A stretch of DNA of 64,000 bases from Slackia faecicanis (GCF_003725295.1 NZ_QICB01000001.1:372001-436000); one strand, 5' to 3'. Counted from the stretch's first letter, positions 56,509-64,000 are shown. Notes: generated by a model from the sequence alone, not told the origin. Translations and numbers: made by a program.

Positions 56509-56526
56509 AGAATCGCCTGCGATTCT
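56509..56526. promoter_or_regulatory. perfect palindrome in the divergent trm9-like/elp3 gap
   Basis: AGAATCGC-CT-GCGATTCT is a perfect 8-bp inverted repeat centred in the 36-bp intergenic region. It overlaps the start of a TACGAT -10-like hexamer for elp3 (56526-56531). It may be an operator shared by both genes. Confidence 0.5.
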
Positions 56527-56543
56527 ACGATAGACTTACCCAC

Positions 56544-58385
56544 ATGGATACTATTTTGCTTGAAATCATCGAAGAGATACGTCGCGGCGCCGACGTGGAC
56601 CACAAGGTGCTCGCGCGCATCCTGCACGAACACAACCAGAATCGCACGCGCAACGAAGACCACTTCGCCAAAAAGCAGCTACTGCCCTATTACTTTGCGC
56701 TGAAAAACCGCTCGCCCGAAACGGTGGCGGCATGGGGTCTCGACGATGCCACCGAGCGCGCGCTGATCACGGCGCTGCAGATGAAGCCGCGCCGCACCGC
56801 ATCGGGCGTGGCCACGATCACCGTGATCACCAAACCCTGGAGCTGCGGCAGCAACTGCCTGTACTGCCCCAATGACGTACGCATGCCGAAAAGCTACCTG
56901 CACGACGAACCCGCCTGCCAACGCGCCGAGCGCAACTGTTTCGACCCGTATCTGCAGGTGGCGTCACGCCTGCGCGCGCTCTACCAGATGGGCCACCCCA
57001 TCGACAAGATCGAGCTGATTGTGCTGGGTGGCACCTGGACCGACTACCCCGCCGCCTACCAGACCTGGTTCATCGCCGAACTGTTCCGCGCGCTCAACGA
57101 CGGCGTGGATGCCGTCGAACAGGTGGAAGCGCGCCGTGCCTTCTACGCCGACGCGGGTATCGCCTGCGACAACGCCTCGCTTGCCGCCTTCGCCCACGAC
57201 GCCCAGCAGGCAATCGGCCAGGGCGCGTCGTTCAACACCGTGGTGCGCGCCCTGTATGCGAACCACGCAGGCTGGCAGCGCGCAGCCGCCATGCAAAGCG
57301 CGACGATCGAAGAGTTGGAGGCCCTGCAGCGCGAAAACGAGCAGGCGAACAGCCGCGTAGTAGGACTGGTTGTGGAAACGCGCCCCGACGCGATCGACGC
57401 GCGCACCTGCACCATGCTGCGCCGCTTCGGCTGCACCAAGGTGCAGATCGGCGTGCAGAGCCTGAACCCCGACGTGCTGGACGCCAACAACCGCCGCATC
57501 AGCCCCGGGCGCATCGCCGAGGCCTTCGCCTTGCTGCGCCTGTTCGGCTTCAAGATCCACGCGCATTTCATGGCCAACCTGTACGGTGCCACGCCCGCGG
57601 ACGACAAGCGCGATTACGAAACCTTCGTGACCGACGCGCGCTATTTGCCCGACGAGGTGAAAATCTATCCCTGCGCGCTCGTGGACGGCACAGGCCTGGT
57701 GAAGCACTACGAAGACGGCAGCTGGCGCCCGTATTCCGAAGACGAGCTGATCGACGTGCTTTCGCACGACACGCTGATTACGCCGCCCTACATGCGCATC
57801 TCGCGCATGATCAGGGACATTTCGGCGAGCGACATCATGGCGGGCAACAAGAAGACCAACCTGCGCCAAATGGTGGAGCGCCACATCGAGCAGACCGGCC
57901 ACAGCAGCCAGGTGTCCGACATCCGCTACCGCGAAATCAACAACCGCGCCACCGACACGGGCGGACTGTCGCTTCATATGGTGGAATACGGCACCTCCGT
58001 TTCGACCGAACGCTTCTTGCAGTGGGTCACGCCCGACAACCGCATCGCCGGGTTCTTGCGCCTGTCGCTGCCGAAGCCCGATGCCGTGGCCGCGCGCGAC
58101 GGGCTGCCGATCGGCGAAGGCGAGGCCATGATCCGCGAGGTGCACGTGTACGGCGCCGCCGCCAAGCTGCACGCCACGAGCAAGGGCGCGCAGCATCTGG
58201 GCCTGGGCCGCACGCTGGTGGAAACCGCCTGCTCCATGGCGCGCGAGGCGGGCCATGGAGCCATCAACGTGATCAGCTCCGTGGGCACGCGCGAGTACTA
58301 CCGCAAGCTGGGCTTCGCGGATGCGGGGCTATACCAGAAACGTACGCTTCCCGTACACGATAAAACATGCATCCCATCGCCATAG
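56544..58385 (+). CDS. elp3: Elp3 tRNA uridine(34) acetyltransferase (radical SAM/GNAT)
   Basis: 613 residues. The radical SAM cluster is C101-x3-C105-x2-C108 (CGSNCLYCPND), the short-spaced variant of the Elp3 site. Further Elp3 motifs are RAERNCFDPYLQV, DKIELIVLGGTWTDYP, VVETRPDAI, VQIGVQSLNPDV, IHAHFMANLYG, KIYPCALVDGTGL and RISRMIRDISASDI. The C-terminal GNAT domain shows IREVHVYG, HLGLGRTLVETA and ISSVGTREYYRKLGF. Elp3 uses acetyl-CoA and SAM to add cm5 to tRNA U34. No ribosome-binding site precedes the ATG at 56544; a TACGAT -10 about 13 bp upstream suggests a near-leaderless message. Confidence 0.93.
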   Translation: MDTILLEIIEEIRRGADVDHKVLARILHEHNQNRTRNEDHFAKKQLLPYYFALKNRSPETVAAWGLDDATERALITALQMKPRRTASGVATITVITKPWSCGSNCLYCPNDVRMPKSYLHDEPACQRAERNCFDPYLQVASRLRALYQMGHPIDKIELIVLGGTWTDYPAAYQTWFIAELFRALNDGVDAVEQVEARRAFYADAGIACDNASLAAFAHDAQQAIGQGASFNTVVRALYANHAGWQRAAAMQSATIEELEALQRENEQANSRVVGLVVETRPDAIDARTCTMLRRFGCTKVQIGVQSLNPDVLDANNRRISPGRIAEAFALLRLFGFKIHAHFMANLYGATPADDKRDYETFVTDARYLPDEVKIYPCALVDGTGLVKHYEDGSWRPYSEDELIDVLSHDTLITPPYMRISRMIRDISASDIMAGNKKTNLRQMVERHIEQTGHSSQVSDIRYREINNRATDTGGLSLHMVEYGTSVSTERFLQWVTPDNRIAGFLRLSLPKPDAVAARDGLPIGEGEAMIREVHVYGAAAKLHATSKGAQHLGLGRTLVETACSMAREAGHGAINVISSVGTREYYRKLGFADAGLYQKRTLPVHDKTCIPSP

Positions 58386-58428
58386 CCCCGCCATTCGAAA
58401 CATGCGAAAAGATAGGAGACGAGCAATC

Positions 58429-58608
58429 ATGGTCAGCGAAGCCCAGAAGAGAGCGGCCGCTAAATACAACCGCGAGAAAATGGTGCAGCGTGTCGTAAGG
58501 TTCAGCCCAAACGAACGCGACTTGCTCGCACATCTCGATGCGCAGCCGAACAAGGCAGGGTACCTTAAAGCGCTCATACGCGCCGACATGGAGCAAAGCC
58601 GTGAATAG
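58429..58608 (+). CDS. Arc-like ribbon-helix-helix small protein
   Basis: 59 residues. An N-terminal basic stretch (EAQKRAAAKYNREKMVQRVVRF) begins with the beta strand of a ribbon-helix-helix fold; SPNERDLLAHLDAQPNKAGYLKALIRADM forms two helices. Likely a DNA-binding dimer; antitoxin or regulator roles are both possible, and no toxin partner is adjacent. GGAG lies 10 nt upstream of ATG 58429. Confidence 0.7.
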   Translation: MVSEAQKRAAAKYNREKMVQRVVRFSPNERDLLAHLDAQPNKAGYLKALIRADMEQSRE

Positions 58609-58726
58609 CCAAAAGCATGCAGCGAATCTGGGAACGAGTTTCGCGCCAACGTGTCGACAATTGCTTTCGCCGAATTCCATGCGAAACGTTCAAGATGCCG
58701 AAAATAGTTCTTTACCAGGAGGTTTT

Positions 58727-59266
58727 ATGAACATCTGCGTATTCTGCTCGTCGTCGAACAACCTTGACGACATCTACCTTGACGCCGCCGCGGCGCTCGG
58801 CCGCGCGATCGCCCGCCACGGACACACGCTGGTGTTCGGCGGCTACGACATGGGCCTCATGGGCGCCAGCGCCCGCGCCGCCGTGGAAGCGGGCGGCCGC
58901 GTGATCGGCATTACCACCGAAGGCCTGAGCGCCAAGGGCCGCGCCGTGGTGGCGGGCATCGAAGAGGAATGCACGACCGACCTGTCGGCGCGCAAAAAGC
59001 GCATGGTGGAGCTTTCCGACGCCTTCGTCACGCTGCCGGGCGGCCTTGGCACCTTCGACGAATTCTTCAGCGTGATTTCGCGCGTGAAGGCGGGCGAGCT
59101 GAACGCGCCCAGCGCCCTGCTCGATGTGGACGGCTTCTTCAAGCCGCTGGCCGCCCTGCTCGACGACGCCTACGCGCGCGGCCTGAACTCCTCGAACTGG
59201 CGCGCCGCCTGCGAAATCTTCGACGACGCCGAGGCGCTTGTGGCCTGGATCGAGAACGCGCGATGA
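58727..59266 (+). CDS. LOG-family Rossmann protein (TIGR00730)
   Basis: 179 residues. Conserved motifs are ICVFCSSS, LVFGGYDMGLMGASARAA, ARKKRMVELSDAFVTLPGGLGTFDEF (the PGGxGTxxE phosphoribohydrolase motif) and SALLDVDGFF. LOG proteins cleave nucleotide 5'-monophosphates to base and ribose phosphate; in bacteria the natural substrate is often unknown. AGGAGG lies 4 nt upstream of the ATG. Its stop overlaps the next start as ATGA. Confidence 0.93.
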   Translation: MNICVFCSSSNNLDDIYLDAAAALGRAIARHGHTLVFGGYDMGLMGASARAAVEAGGRVIGITTEGLSAKGRAVVAGIEEECTTDLSARKKRMVELSDAFVTLPGGLGTFDEFFSVISRVKAGELNAPSALLDVDGFFKPLAALLDDAYARGLNSSNWRAACEIFDDAEALVAWIENAR

Positions 59267-59430
59267 GCGAGCATGCGAACGGCGGCCGCCCGCCGCTGCC
59301 TCCCCTGCCGAAGAAGCAGAACCTGAGCAAGCAATTCTTCGGCAGCGCGCACGCGTCCAAGGGCATCGGCCCCAATAAAGCGTGCGGCCACAAGGGCGGC
59401 ATCCGCCGCCAGGGATCGAAGCGCGGCTAG
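59263..59430 (+). CDS. 55-residue Pro/Lys/Gly-rich small protein
   Basis: Starts at 59263 in an ATGA overlap with the LOG gene. It opens with a Pro-rich motif RPPLPPLPKK, then NLSKQFFGSAHASKGIGPN and a Gly/Arg/Lys tail (GHKGGIRRQGSKRG). It is strongly basic and probably disordered, with no recognised family. Translational coupling and the terminator immediately after it argue that it is real. It could bind nucleic acid or the LOG protein. Confidence 0.6.
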   Translation: MSEHANGGRPPLPPLPKKQNLSKQFFGSAHASKGIGPNKACGHKGGIRRQGSKRG

Positions 59431-59470
59431 GCCCGCGCCCCGATGCGCCCGAACATTTCCCGCACAACGA

Positions 59471-59508
59471 AACCGCCGCGCGGCATGGAGCCTGCGCGGC
59501 GGTTTTTT
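59471..59508 (+). terminator. intrinsic terminator of the LOG operon
   Basis: 11-bp stem AACCGCCGCGC/GCGCGGCGGTT with a 12-nt loop, followed by a T-tract. Confidence 0.93.
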
Positions 59509-59558
59509 CGTTCGATGCTTCGCCCGATGCGCCGTGCGACCGGCGTCCGAAGCGGTTC

Positions 59559-59921
59559 TTAGTGATGGCACGCGTGCTCGGCGCCCATGACGGGAAGCTC
59601 TCCCGCCGCGGCGCGCTTGGCCACGTCGCCCACGCCCGGGGTTTCGGCGTCGTAGAACACCGTGATGCCCGCCTGAGCGAAGCCCTGCATGGGACGCATG
59701 CCCATGCCCGCCGCCACGATGGCATCGGCACCGGCGTCGGAGAGAATGCCCACCGGGCGCAGGCATCCGCCGCTTTCGTGCGGAGGATTGGCCACGATGG
59801 AGACCTCCTTGATTTCGCCGTCTTCGATATCGACCATCGTGAAGCAGTCGCTATGACCGAAATGACCCGAGCGAACCGCGTCCAAACCGCCCTCGCCCAT
59901 AGAAGGAATTGCCAGCTTCAT
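59559..59921 (-). CDS. NifX/NifB-like FeMo-cofactor-binding family protein (MTH1175-like)
   Basis: 120 residues. The core MKLAIPSMGEGGLDAVRSGHFGHSDCFTMVDI, shown here in part, is the dinitrogenase iron-molybdenum cofactor domain (GHF.....F), with ANPPHESGGCLRPVGILSDAGADAIVA following. The His-rich end (GAEHACHH) could bind metal. Such proteins in anaerobes often accompany orange-protein or P-loop ATPase pairs, none of which is here. The start at 59921 overlaps the stop of a 16-codon upstream ORF. Confidence 0.85.
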   Translation of the reverse strand: MKLAIPSMGEGGLDAVRSGHFGHSDCFTMVDIEDGEIKEVSIVANPPHESGGCLRPVGILSDAGADAIVAAGMGMRPMQGFAQAGITVFYDAETPGVGDVAKRAAAGELPVMGAEHACHH

Positions 59922-59968
59922 GCTTGCCACCACGCTTTCTGTTCGTCGTACCTGAGCTTTTCTGCCAT
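59918..59968 (-). CDS. 16-residue upstream ORF coupled to the NifX-like gene
   Basis: ATG at 59968 with an excellent AAAGGAG 6 nt upstream. The encoded peptide is MAEKLRYDEQKAWWQA, ending in TGA at 59918-59920, which overlaps the NifX-like ATG (ATGA). The NifX-like gene itself has only a weak site, so this peptide probably primes its translation. A longer ancestral gene lost to a stop is an alternative. Confidence 0.5.
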   Translation of the reverse strand: MAEKLRYDEQKAWWQA

Positions 59969-60245
59969 GGTACTCCTTTTTGAGAGTGCGGCGGCATCAT
60001 TTTTACCAGCGGCCGCAAGCGGGCCGCGAGCCCGCTGACGAAGGGTGCGGGCGCTCGAGCCGCCCGCAGCAAGAACCGGCCCCCGCCAACCGCGATCCGC
60101 GCGCGAACCGCACGAACGCCCCGCATAAGCCCAGGATGGCGACAGGTCCGCCCGCCTTCACGCGCAAGCCGCGCGCGAATCGACCGGGCGTCCCGACGCG
60201 TGCTTGCAGCTACGAAGCGGCGAACGCGTCGCTCCCTTGCAGGCG

Positions 60246-61049
60246 CTACTCCTGCGGCTTCTCCTGCGCGGGCTGCGCATTCTGCATGGCGCGCATGCCC
60301 ACTTCGGCGCAGGCGTGCATGGACATCTTCTCGGCCAGCAGCATCTTGCAGAATTCGCGCAGGTCGGCCTCGTTGTCGGGCAGGATCTCTTTCTCGTAAT
60401 CGTCGATCGTCTCGATCGCGTACGAGGCGTTCACGTCGAAGATGCTGAACTGCTCGGGATCGAAGCGCTCGCCCGCGCGCAGGCCCAGCCACTCGCGCGT
60501 CTCTCGATAGCGCGCGTCGAGCGGGTTGTCCAGCACACGGCAGAAATCGACGTAGCCCACCGTGCCGCCCACGCCTTCGGGAGGCGCCTGGCGCGCGCCG
60601 TCCAAGCACACCGGCATGAACGGGAACGCCGTTTCGTCATCGGCCGCCACGCGCTCGATTTCCACCTCGATTTCCCAATAGTCTTCCATATCGTAGAAAA
60701 ACGACGCCTTATCGCCCGGCTTCATGAGCTCGCAGATTTTCTTGTCGTCGGCGCCCACGTGCACCTCGCCCTTCATGCGCGGCATGACGGCATTGCGCTC
60801 CATGAGCAGCGGATCGTCCAAGAACATGCTGCCCTTGTGGAAATAGAAGCCGTATTCGCCGCTCCAGTCGAAGGCGCCCAGCACCGCATCGCCCAGCATG
60901 AAGAACGTGTCGTCGGCGGGAATGAGGAAGCGGCGCCAGATGGCAGGCTCGATATAGAGCAACGTCGCCTTCACCTGGAAGACGCTTTTCGAGAAATCGA
61001 GCGCGCCCGCTGCTTTCGACGCGGGGAATTGGAACACGTTATCGGCCAT
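60246..61049 (-). CDS. plasmid pRiA4b ORF-3-like protein
   Basis: 267 residues. The N-terminal part FQVKATLLYIEPAIWRRFLIPADDTF contains the diagnostic IxPxIWRRxxVP motif of pRiA4b_Orf3 proteins. FDWSGEYGFYFHKG, FFYDMEDYWEIEVEIE and GARQAPPEGVGGTVGYVDFC also match (YDxGDxWEHxI and ED/PPEDxGG patterns). The family is often linked to mobile elements; function unknown. Start at 61049 (MADNVFQF) with AAAGGAC upstream. Element B of the inverted repeat lies 44 bp upstream of the gene. Confidence 0.85.
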   Translation of the reverse strand: MADNVFQFPASKAAGALDFSKSVFQVKATLLYIEPAIWRRFLIPADDTFFMLGDAVLGAFDWSGEYGFYFHKGSMFLDDPLLMERNAVMPRMKGEVHVGADDKKICELMKPGDKASFFYDMEDYWEIEVEIERVAADDETAFPFMPVCLDGARQAPPEGVGGTVGYVDFCRVLDNPLDARYRETREWLGLRAGERFDPEQFSIFDVNASYAIETIDDYEKEILPDNEADLREFCKMLLAEKMSMHACAEVGMRAMQNAQPAQEKPQE

Positions 61050-61093
61050 GGCCGTCCTTTCTTCGCGAAACAAGCCAGTTCGTGCATCTTTTT

Positions 61094-61222
61094 TGCAGTT
61101 GACGGTCTTTAAAGGGCCGATTTTCGAGGCCGCGGCCTTCCGGGGGCCCATCAATTCATTTCCGACCTGGCATTATGCTGACAACAATAAAGCGCAGCCG
61201 GCGAAAAAGACCGCCAACTGCA
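61094..61222. repeat. inverted-repeat element, copy B (129 bp)
   Basis: The ends TGCAGTTGACGGTCTTT.. (61094-61111) and AAAAGACCGCCAACTGCA (61205-61222) are the same as in copy A (42451-42590). The outer flanks also share a loose TTCGTGC/CGTGCGCGAA motif. It is noncoding, between the pRiA4b-like and MoxR genes. Confidence 0.7.
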
Positions 61223-61438
61223 TATTTCGTGCGCGAATCGTCAAAAAACCGACGCGAGGGGCCCGCAGGCCGCCGATGCGCCCGATTTCATCCGAAAGAC
61301 GATCGCCTCGCGCCCTTCGGGACGAATTTTACGTTGGGATGCTCAGACATGGGAGGCGCCGCCGCAAGCGTAGGCAGCCCGCGGCCGCCCCCCCCCTATT
61401 CGCCATCGTTCGAATGCGAACGACCTCTTGGCATCGAA
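61223..61438. other. non-coding spacer downstream of the MoxR gene
   Basis: GC-rich interval between repeat element B and the stop of the MoxR gene. It includes an eight-C run near 61390. I see no gene or clear terminator. Confidence 0.4.
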
Positions 61439-61441
61439 CGG

Positions 61442-62947
61442 TTAACGCGCGTCGGCGGCCTGCATCGCGCGCTCCTGCAGCGCGGCGGCGCGCTCTTCGA
61501 GCATCAGATCGCGGCTGTGCGCGGCATAGCTTTCCGAGCCGTAGCGGCCGATGAACGCGACCACCGATGCATCCGCGGAGATATCCGTGGTGAACAGCAG
61601 CGTCTCCTTGCCGATGCCGAACGCCTCGTCCAAAAACGCATAGGCGCTATCGAGCCCGCGCTGCGCGGCCGCCACCGCTTCGTCGAGCTGCTGCGCATAC
61701 GCGCCGAAGCGGGCCTTGGCCTGGTCGAGAGCGACAGGCGCCGCCTCGTCGGCGATGGCGCGCAGGAAACGCGCGGCCGTCATGAGCGACGAGCCCTCGT
61801 CGGTGGACATAAGCCTGCTTTCGCGGCCCTCCTTCGCGCGGGCATCGTAATCAATCGCCGCGGCCGAACACGCCGCGCGAACGTCGGCGGCGTCGGCCAG
61901 GCCGCCTTCGCAATGCTGCGCGACCTGCTTGACGGCCGCGAAGGCCAAGTCGGTGGCGGCGTCTTGCAGCATCACGGCATGCAGGCGCCCCGCAAGCGAG
62001 CTGGACAAAAGCCCCACCAGCGCCACGCGCTCATCGAACGGCGCCGCCTTGGCGCGCTCGACTACGCGGGCCTCGGCGCTTCCTTCCAAAATCGCGTCGA
62101 TCTGATAATCGGAGCGGTACTTGTTGAACAGGTCGTAATACACCGCGAAGCGCTTGGCCGTGCGCGCGTCCTGCACGTACTGGGCGATCAGGCGCTCGGT
62201 CACGGGAATGCCGCGCGCCTCGTAGACGCGCATCACGCGCGACAGGTCGTCCCAGCCGCGGGCCGTGACGAACGCCTTGCCGTCGAGCGTGGCCTCGATG
62301 TGGTAGAAATCGGAGGTCTCCGCATCCAGGTACGCGATGATCGCCGGATGCACGCGCGATGCGAGCGCGTAGGCCTTCCACGCCTCGTAATCGGGCTCGA
62401 CGTCGATACGCTTGAGGCGGTCCCATGTGGCCACGTCGAAATCATGCGTGCTGCGGTTGTATTCGGACGGGTTGCCGGCCGTGACCACCACCCAGCCCTG
62501 CGGCACCTGGTGGCGTCCGAACACCTTGTACTGCAGGAACTGCAGAATGGCGGGCGTGAGCGTTTCCGAGACGCAGTTGATTTCGTCCAAAAACAGAATG
62601 CCTTCCCGCCTGCCCGTTTCGGCCATGGCCTCATAGACCGACGCGATGATTTCGCTCATGGTGTATTCGGACACGCTGAACGTCTCGCCCTCGAAGGAGC
62701 GCTCGGCGATGTAAGGCAGGCCCAGGGCGCTTTGGCGCGTGTGGTGCGTCATGGAATAGCTCACCAGGCCGATGCCCATTTCGCGCGCCACCTGCTCCAT
62801 GATGGCGGTCTTGCCCACGCCGGGCGCGCCGATCAGAAACAGCGGGCGCTGTCGCTCGATCGGAATGAGATACGAACCGTTTTCGTCTTCGGCCAAATAC
62901 ACCTCGACCGCACGTGCCACTTCTTCTTTCGCCTGGCGGATGTTCAT
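61442..62947 (-). CDS. MoxR-type AAA+ ATPase
   Basis: 501 residues. Walker A GAPGVGKTA (40-48), SYSMTHHTRQSALGLP, Walker B GILFLDEINCVSE, sensor 1 VVTAGNPSEYN and RLKRIDV arginine region. The C-terminal about 230 residues are helical and less conserved. MoxR ATPases act as chaperones with VWA-domain partners; here the upstream gene encodes a DUF2201/VWA-like protein whose stop overlaps this start (ATGA). Confidence 0.92.
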   Translation of the reverse strand: MNIRQAKEEVARAVEVYLAEDENGSYLIPIERQRPLFLIGAPGVGKTAIMEQVAREMGIGLVSYSMTHHTRQSALGLPYIAERSFEGETFSVSEYTMSEIIASVYEAMAETGRREGILFLDEINCVSETLTPAILQFLQYKVFGRHQVPQGWVVVTAGNPSEYNRSTHDFDVATWDRLKRIDVEPDYEAWKAYALASRVHPAIIAYLDAETSDFYHIEATLDGKAFVTARGWDDLSRVMRVYEARGIPVTERLIAQYVQDARTAKRFAVYYDLFNKYRSDYQIDAILEGSAEARVVERAKAAPFDERVALVGLLSSSLAGRLHAVMLQDAATDLAFAAVKQVAQHCEGGLADAADVRAACSAAAIDYDARAKEGRESRLMSTDEGSSLMTAARFLRAIADEAAPVALDQAKARFGAYAQQLDEAVAAAQRGLDSAYAFLDEAFGIGKETLLFTTDISADASVVAFIGRYGSESYAAHSRDLMLEERAAALQERAMQAADAR

Positions 62948-64000
62948 CGCATGCCCTCCTCATTGCCTTTGCGGAATTCCCCTGAACCGATCTTGACGCG
63001 CAACGCCCATGGAGGAACGTCGGGCTCTTCGATATATGCCTCGTCGGTCAGCACGAACGCCACGTCGTAGCGCGGCTTCATGCGCGGATACGCCCCCTGC
63101 CCGTCGGTGAAGTACAACAGGCCTTTCAAGTGCGCCAGTTCGCCCGCGTCCATCAGGTCGTCGATATAGGAGAACACGGGGCGGAAATCCGTGCCGCCGA
63201 AGCCTTTCAGCTCCAGCCCGTCGGCCCAAGCGCGCGCGTCGGCGCGGCTCGCGATGCGCGCGACGTCTTGGATCTGCGCGTCGCACTGGATCAGATACAG
63301 GTTGAGCGCGTCGGAGAACAGGCCGGCGTCTTCCAAAATGTCGCAGGTGCGCTCGACGAAGGCGGCCACCGTGTCGCCCTTGGTGGAGGCCGACGTGTCG
63401 ATCGCGATCACGAAATCGCGGATGCGGCCGTCGTCGGCGTATTCCAGCGGCTCGATCAGGGGCATGTTGCCGTAGCGCACCAGCCCGTAGCAGTAATACA
63501 CGTAGTCGAATTCTTCATCGTTGACGGCCATCTGCTCGTCGCGCGACACGAATCGGCGCAGGAATTCGCCGTAATCGACCCGCTCTGTGTTGGAGCGCTT
63601 GAGCGCCATGGAGAATTCGCCGCCGAACGCGCCCCAGAGCTGGGAGAAATCGTCGAGCGCCACGTCGGCGCGCAACGAAATCTCGCGCCAGTGCGTCTGC
63701 ATGGCCTCGTTGAACGAATCGGTGGGCAAAGGCCGCGTGCGCTGCTGCGGCTCGGGCGCGCCCATGGCCGCCACGTCGGGCGACGGGATGCCGCCCGCGC
63801 CGTAGCACGATTCGGCCGCCTTGAGCGCATCGACGCGCGCGGCGGATGCGTAGGAAAGCATCATGGAGGCCAGTGCGTCGTCGGCGAACTCGGGCGCGGC
63901 GTCGTTCGCGTCGCGCATGCCCTCGTCGGGGGCTTCGTCGCGGACGTCTTCGTCGTCGGCGCGGGCGTCTTTGCCGCGCGCGTTCGCCTGAGGGCCGCCT
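62944..64000 (-). CDS. DUF2201/VWA-like metallopeptidase-type protein, N-terminus cut by window end
   Basis: The frame stays open to the window edge, so the start lies beyond 64000; an internal ATG is at 63918. An acidic/Arg-rich linker (DARADDEDVRDEAPDEG) is followed by LPTDSFNEAMQTHWREI. The VWA-like domain carries the metal-site motif VIAIDTSASTKGD, then LIQCDAQIQDVARI, GFGGTDFRPVFSYID and LLYFTDGQGAYP. This matches the C-terminal VWA-like part of DUF2201 proteins, partners of MoxR ATPases. It is coupled to the MoxR gene by an ATGA overlap. Confidence 0.85.
   Translation of the reverse strand, partial: GGPQANARGKDARADDEDVRDEAPDEGMRDANDAAPEFADDALASMMLSYASAARVDALKAAESCYGAGGIPSPDVAAMGAPEPQQRTRPLPTDSFNEAMQTHWREISLRADVALDDFSQLWGAFGGEFSMALKRSNTERVDYGEFLRRFVSRDEQMAVNDEEFDYVYYCYGLVRYGNMPLIEPLEYADDGRIRDFVIAIDTSASTKGDTVAAFVERTCDILEDAGLFSDALNLYLIQCDAQIQDVARIASRADARAWADGLELKGFGGTDFRPVFSYIDDLMDAGELAHLKGLLYFTDGQGAYPRMKPRYDVAFVLTDEAYIEEPDVPPWALRVKIGSGEFRKGNEEGMR

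Overview
The window is about 64 kb of a high-GC chromosome, most likely from an anaerobic Coriobacteriia actinomycete (Eggerthellales-like). That placement is inferred from GC-rich codon use, the blocks plsX-rnc-smc-ftsY-ffh and gap-pgk-tpiA-gpmI, the rpmF/coaD/recG/fakA neighbourhood, and the mixture of iron-sulfur and NifX-type proteins. No rRNA gene or CRISPR array is present, and the taxon cannot be fixed from this sequence alone.

Layout. 1-181: 3' end of a patatin-like phospholipase gene. 377-2679: a tRNA region, all on the minus strand, with two overlapping-content operons (Val-Gly-Cys-Gly and Val-Gly) and two tRNA-Leu(GAG) units, each with its own promoter and GNRA-loop or similar terminator; a decayed IS orfA lies between the Leu copies. 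2699-8606: secG and a shikimate operon (aroF, aroB, aroC, a chorismate mutase-AroE-AroK triple fusion, aroQ). 8740-13625: lower glycolysis (gap, pgk, tpiA, gpmI). 14028-21891: protein targeting, chromosome condensation, RNA processing and lipid initiation (plsX, rnc, smc, ftsY, ffh). 22014-30090: rpmF, DUF177, a DivIVA-like protein, coaD, rsmD, recG, fakA-like, Asp23, rpmB and a zinc-ribbon coiled-coil protein. 30092-33745: Nif3-like, PHP phosphatase, cysteine desulfurase, rpe. 33977-36033: ogt on the plus strand and an intact-looking ISL3-family element with an 8-bp target duplication. 36100-42387: rsmB (with a very long RG-rich extension), fmt, def, priA. 42702-44065: metK under a SAM riboswitch.

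From 44252 most genes are on the plus strand: a DUF1461 membrane protein, gltX, a multi-cluster ferredoxin-like protein and an ATP-grasp (glutathionylspermidine synthase-like) protein. 49440-55490 is a visibly lower-GC island holding unknown small proteins, a zinc-ribbon protein, a large unrecognised 800-residue protein and a HipB-HipA toxin-antitoxin pair that may share an operon with it. Next is the most interesting locus: a Trm9/ALKBH8-type methyltransferase and a bacterial Elp3 radical-SAM acetyltransferase, divergently transcribed from a 36-bp gap containing a perfect palindrome. Together they could make mcm5U-type wobble uridines, a pathway known from eukaryotes. The window ends with a ribbon-helix-helix protein, a LOG-family protein, a tiny Pro/Gly/Lys-rich protein, a NifX-family protein with a 16-residue upstream ORF, a pRiA4b ORF-3-like protein, and a MoxR ATPase coupled to a DUF2201/VWA-like protein cut by the window edge.

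A pair of 129-140 bp elements with the same 18-bp inverted ends occurs at 42451-42590 and 61094-61222. They look like a MITE or a paired regulatory motif.
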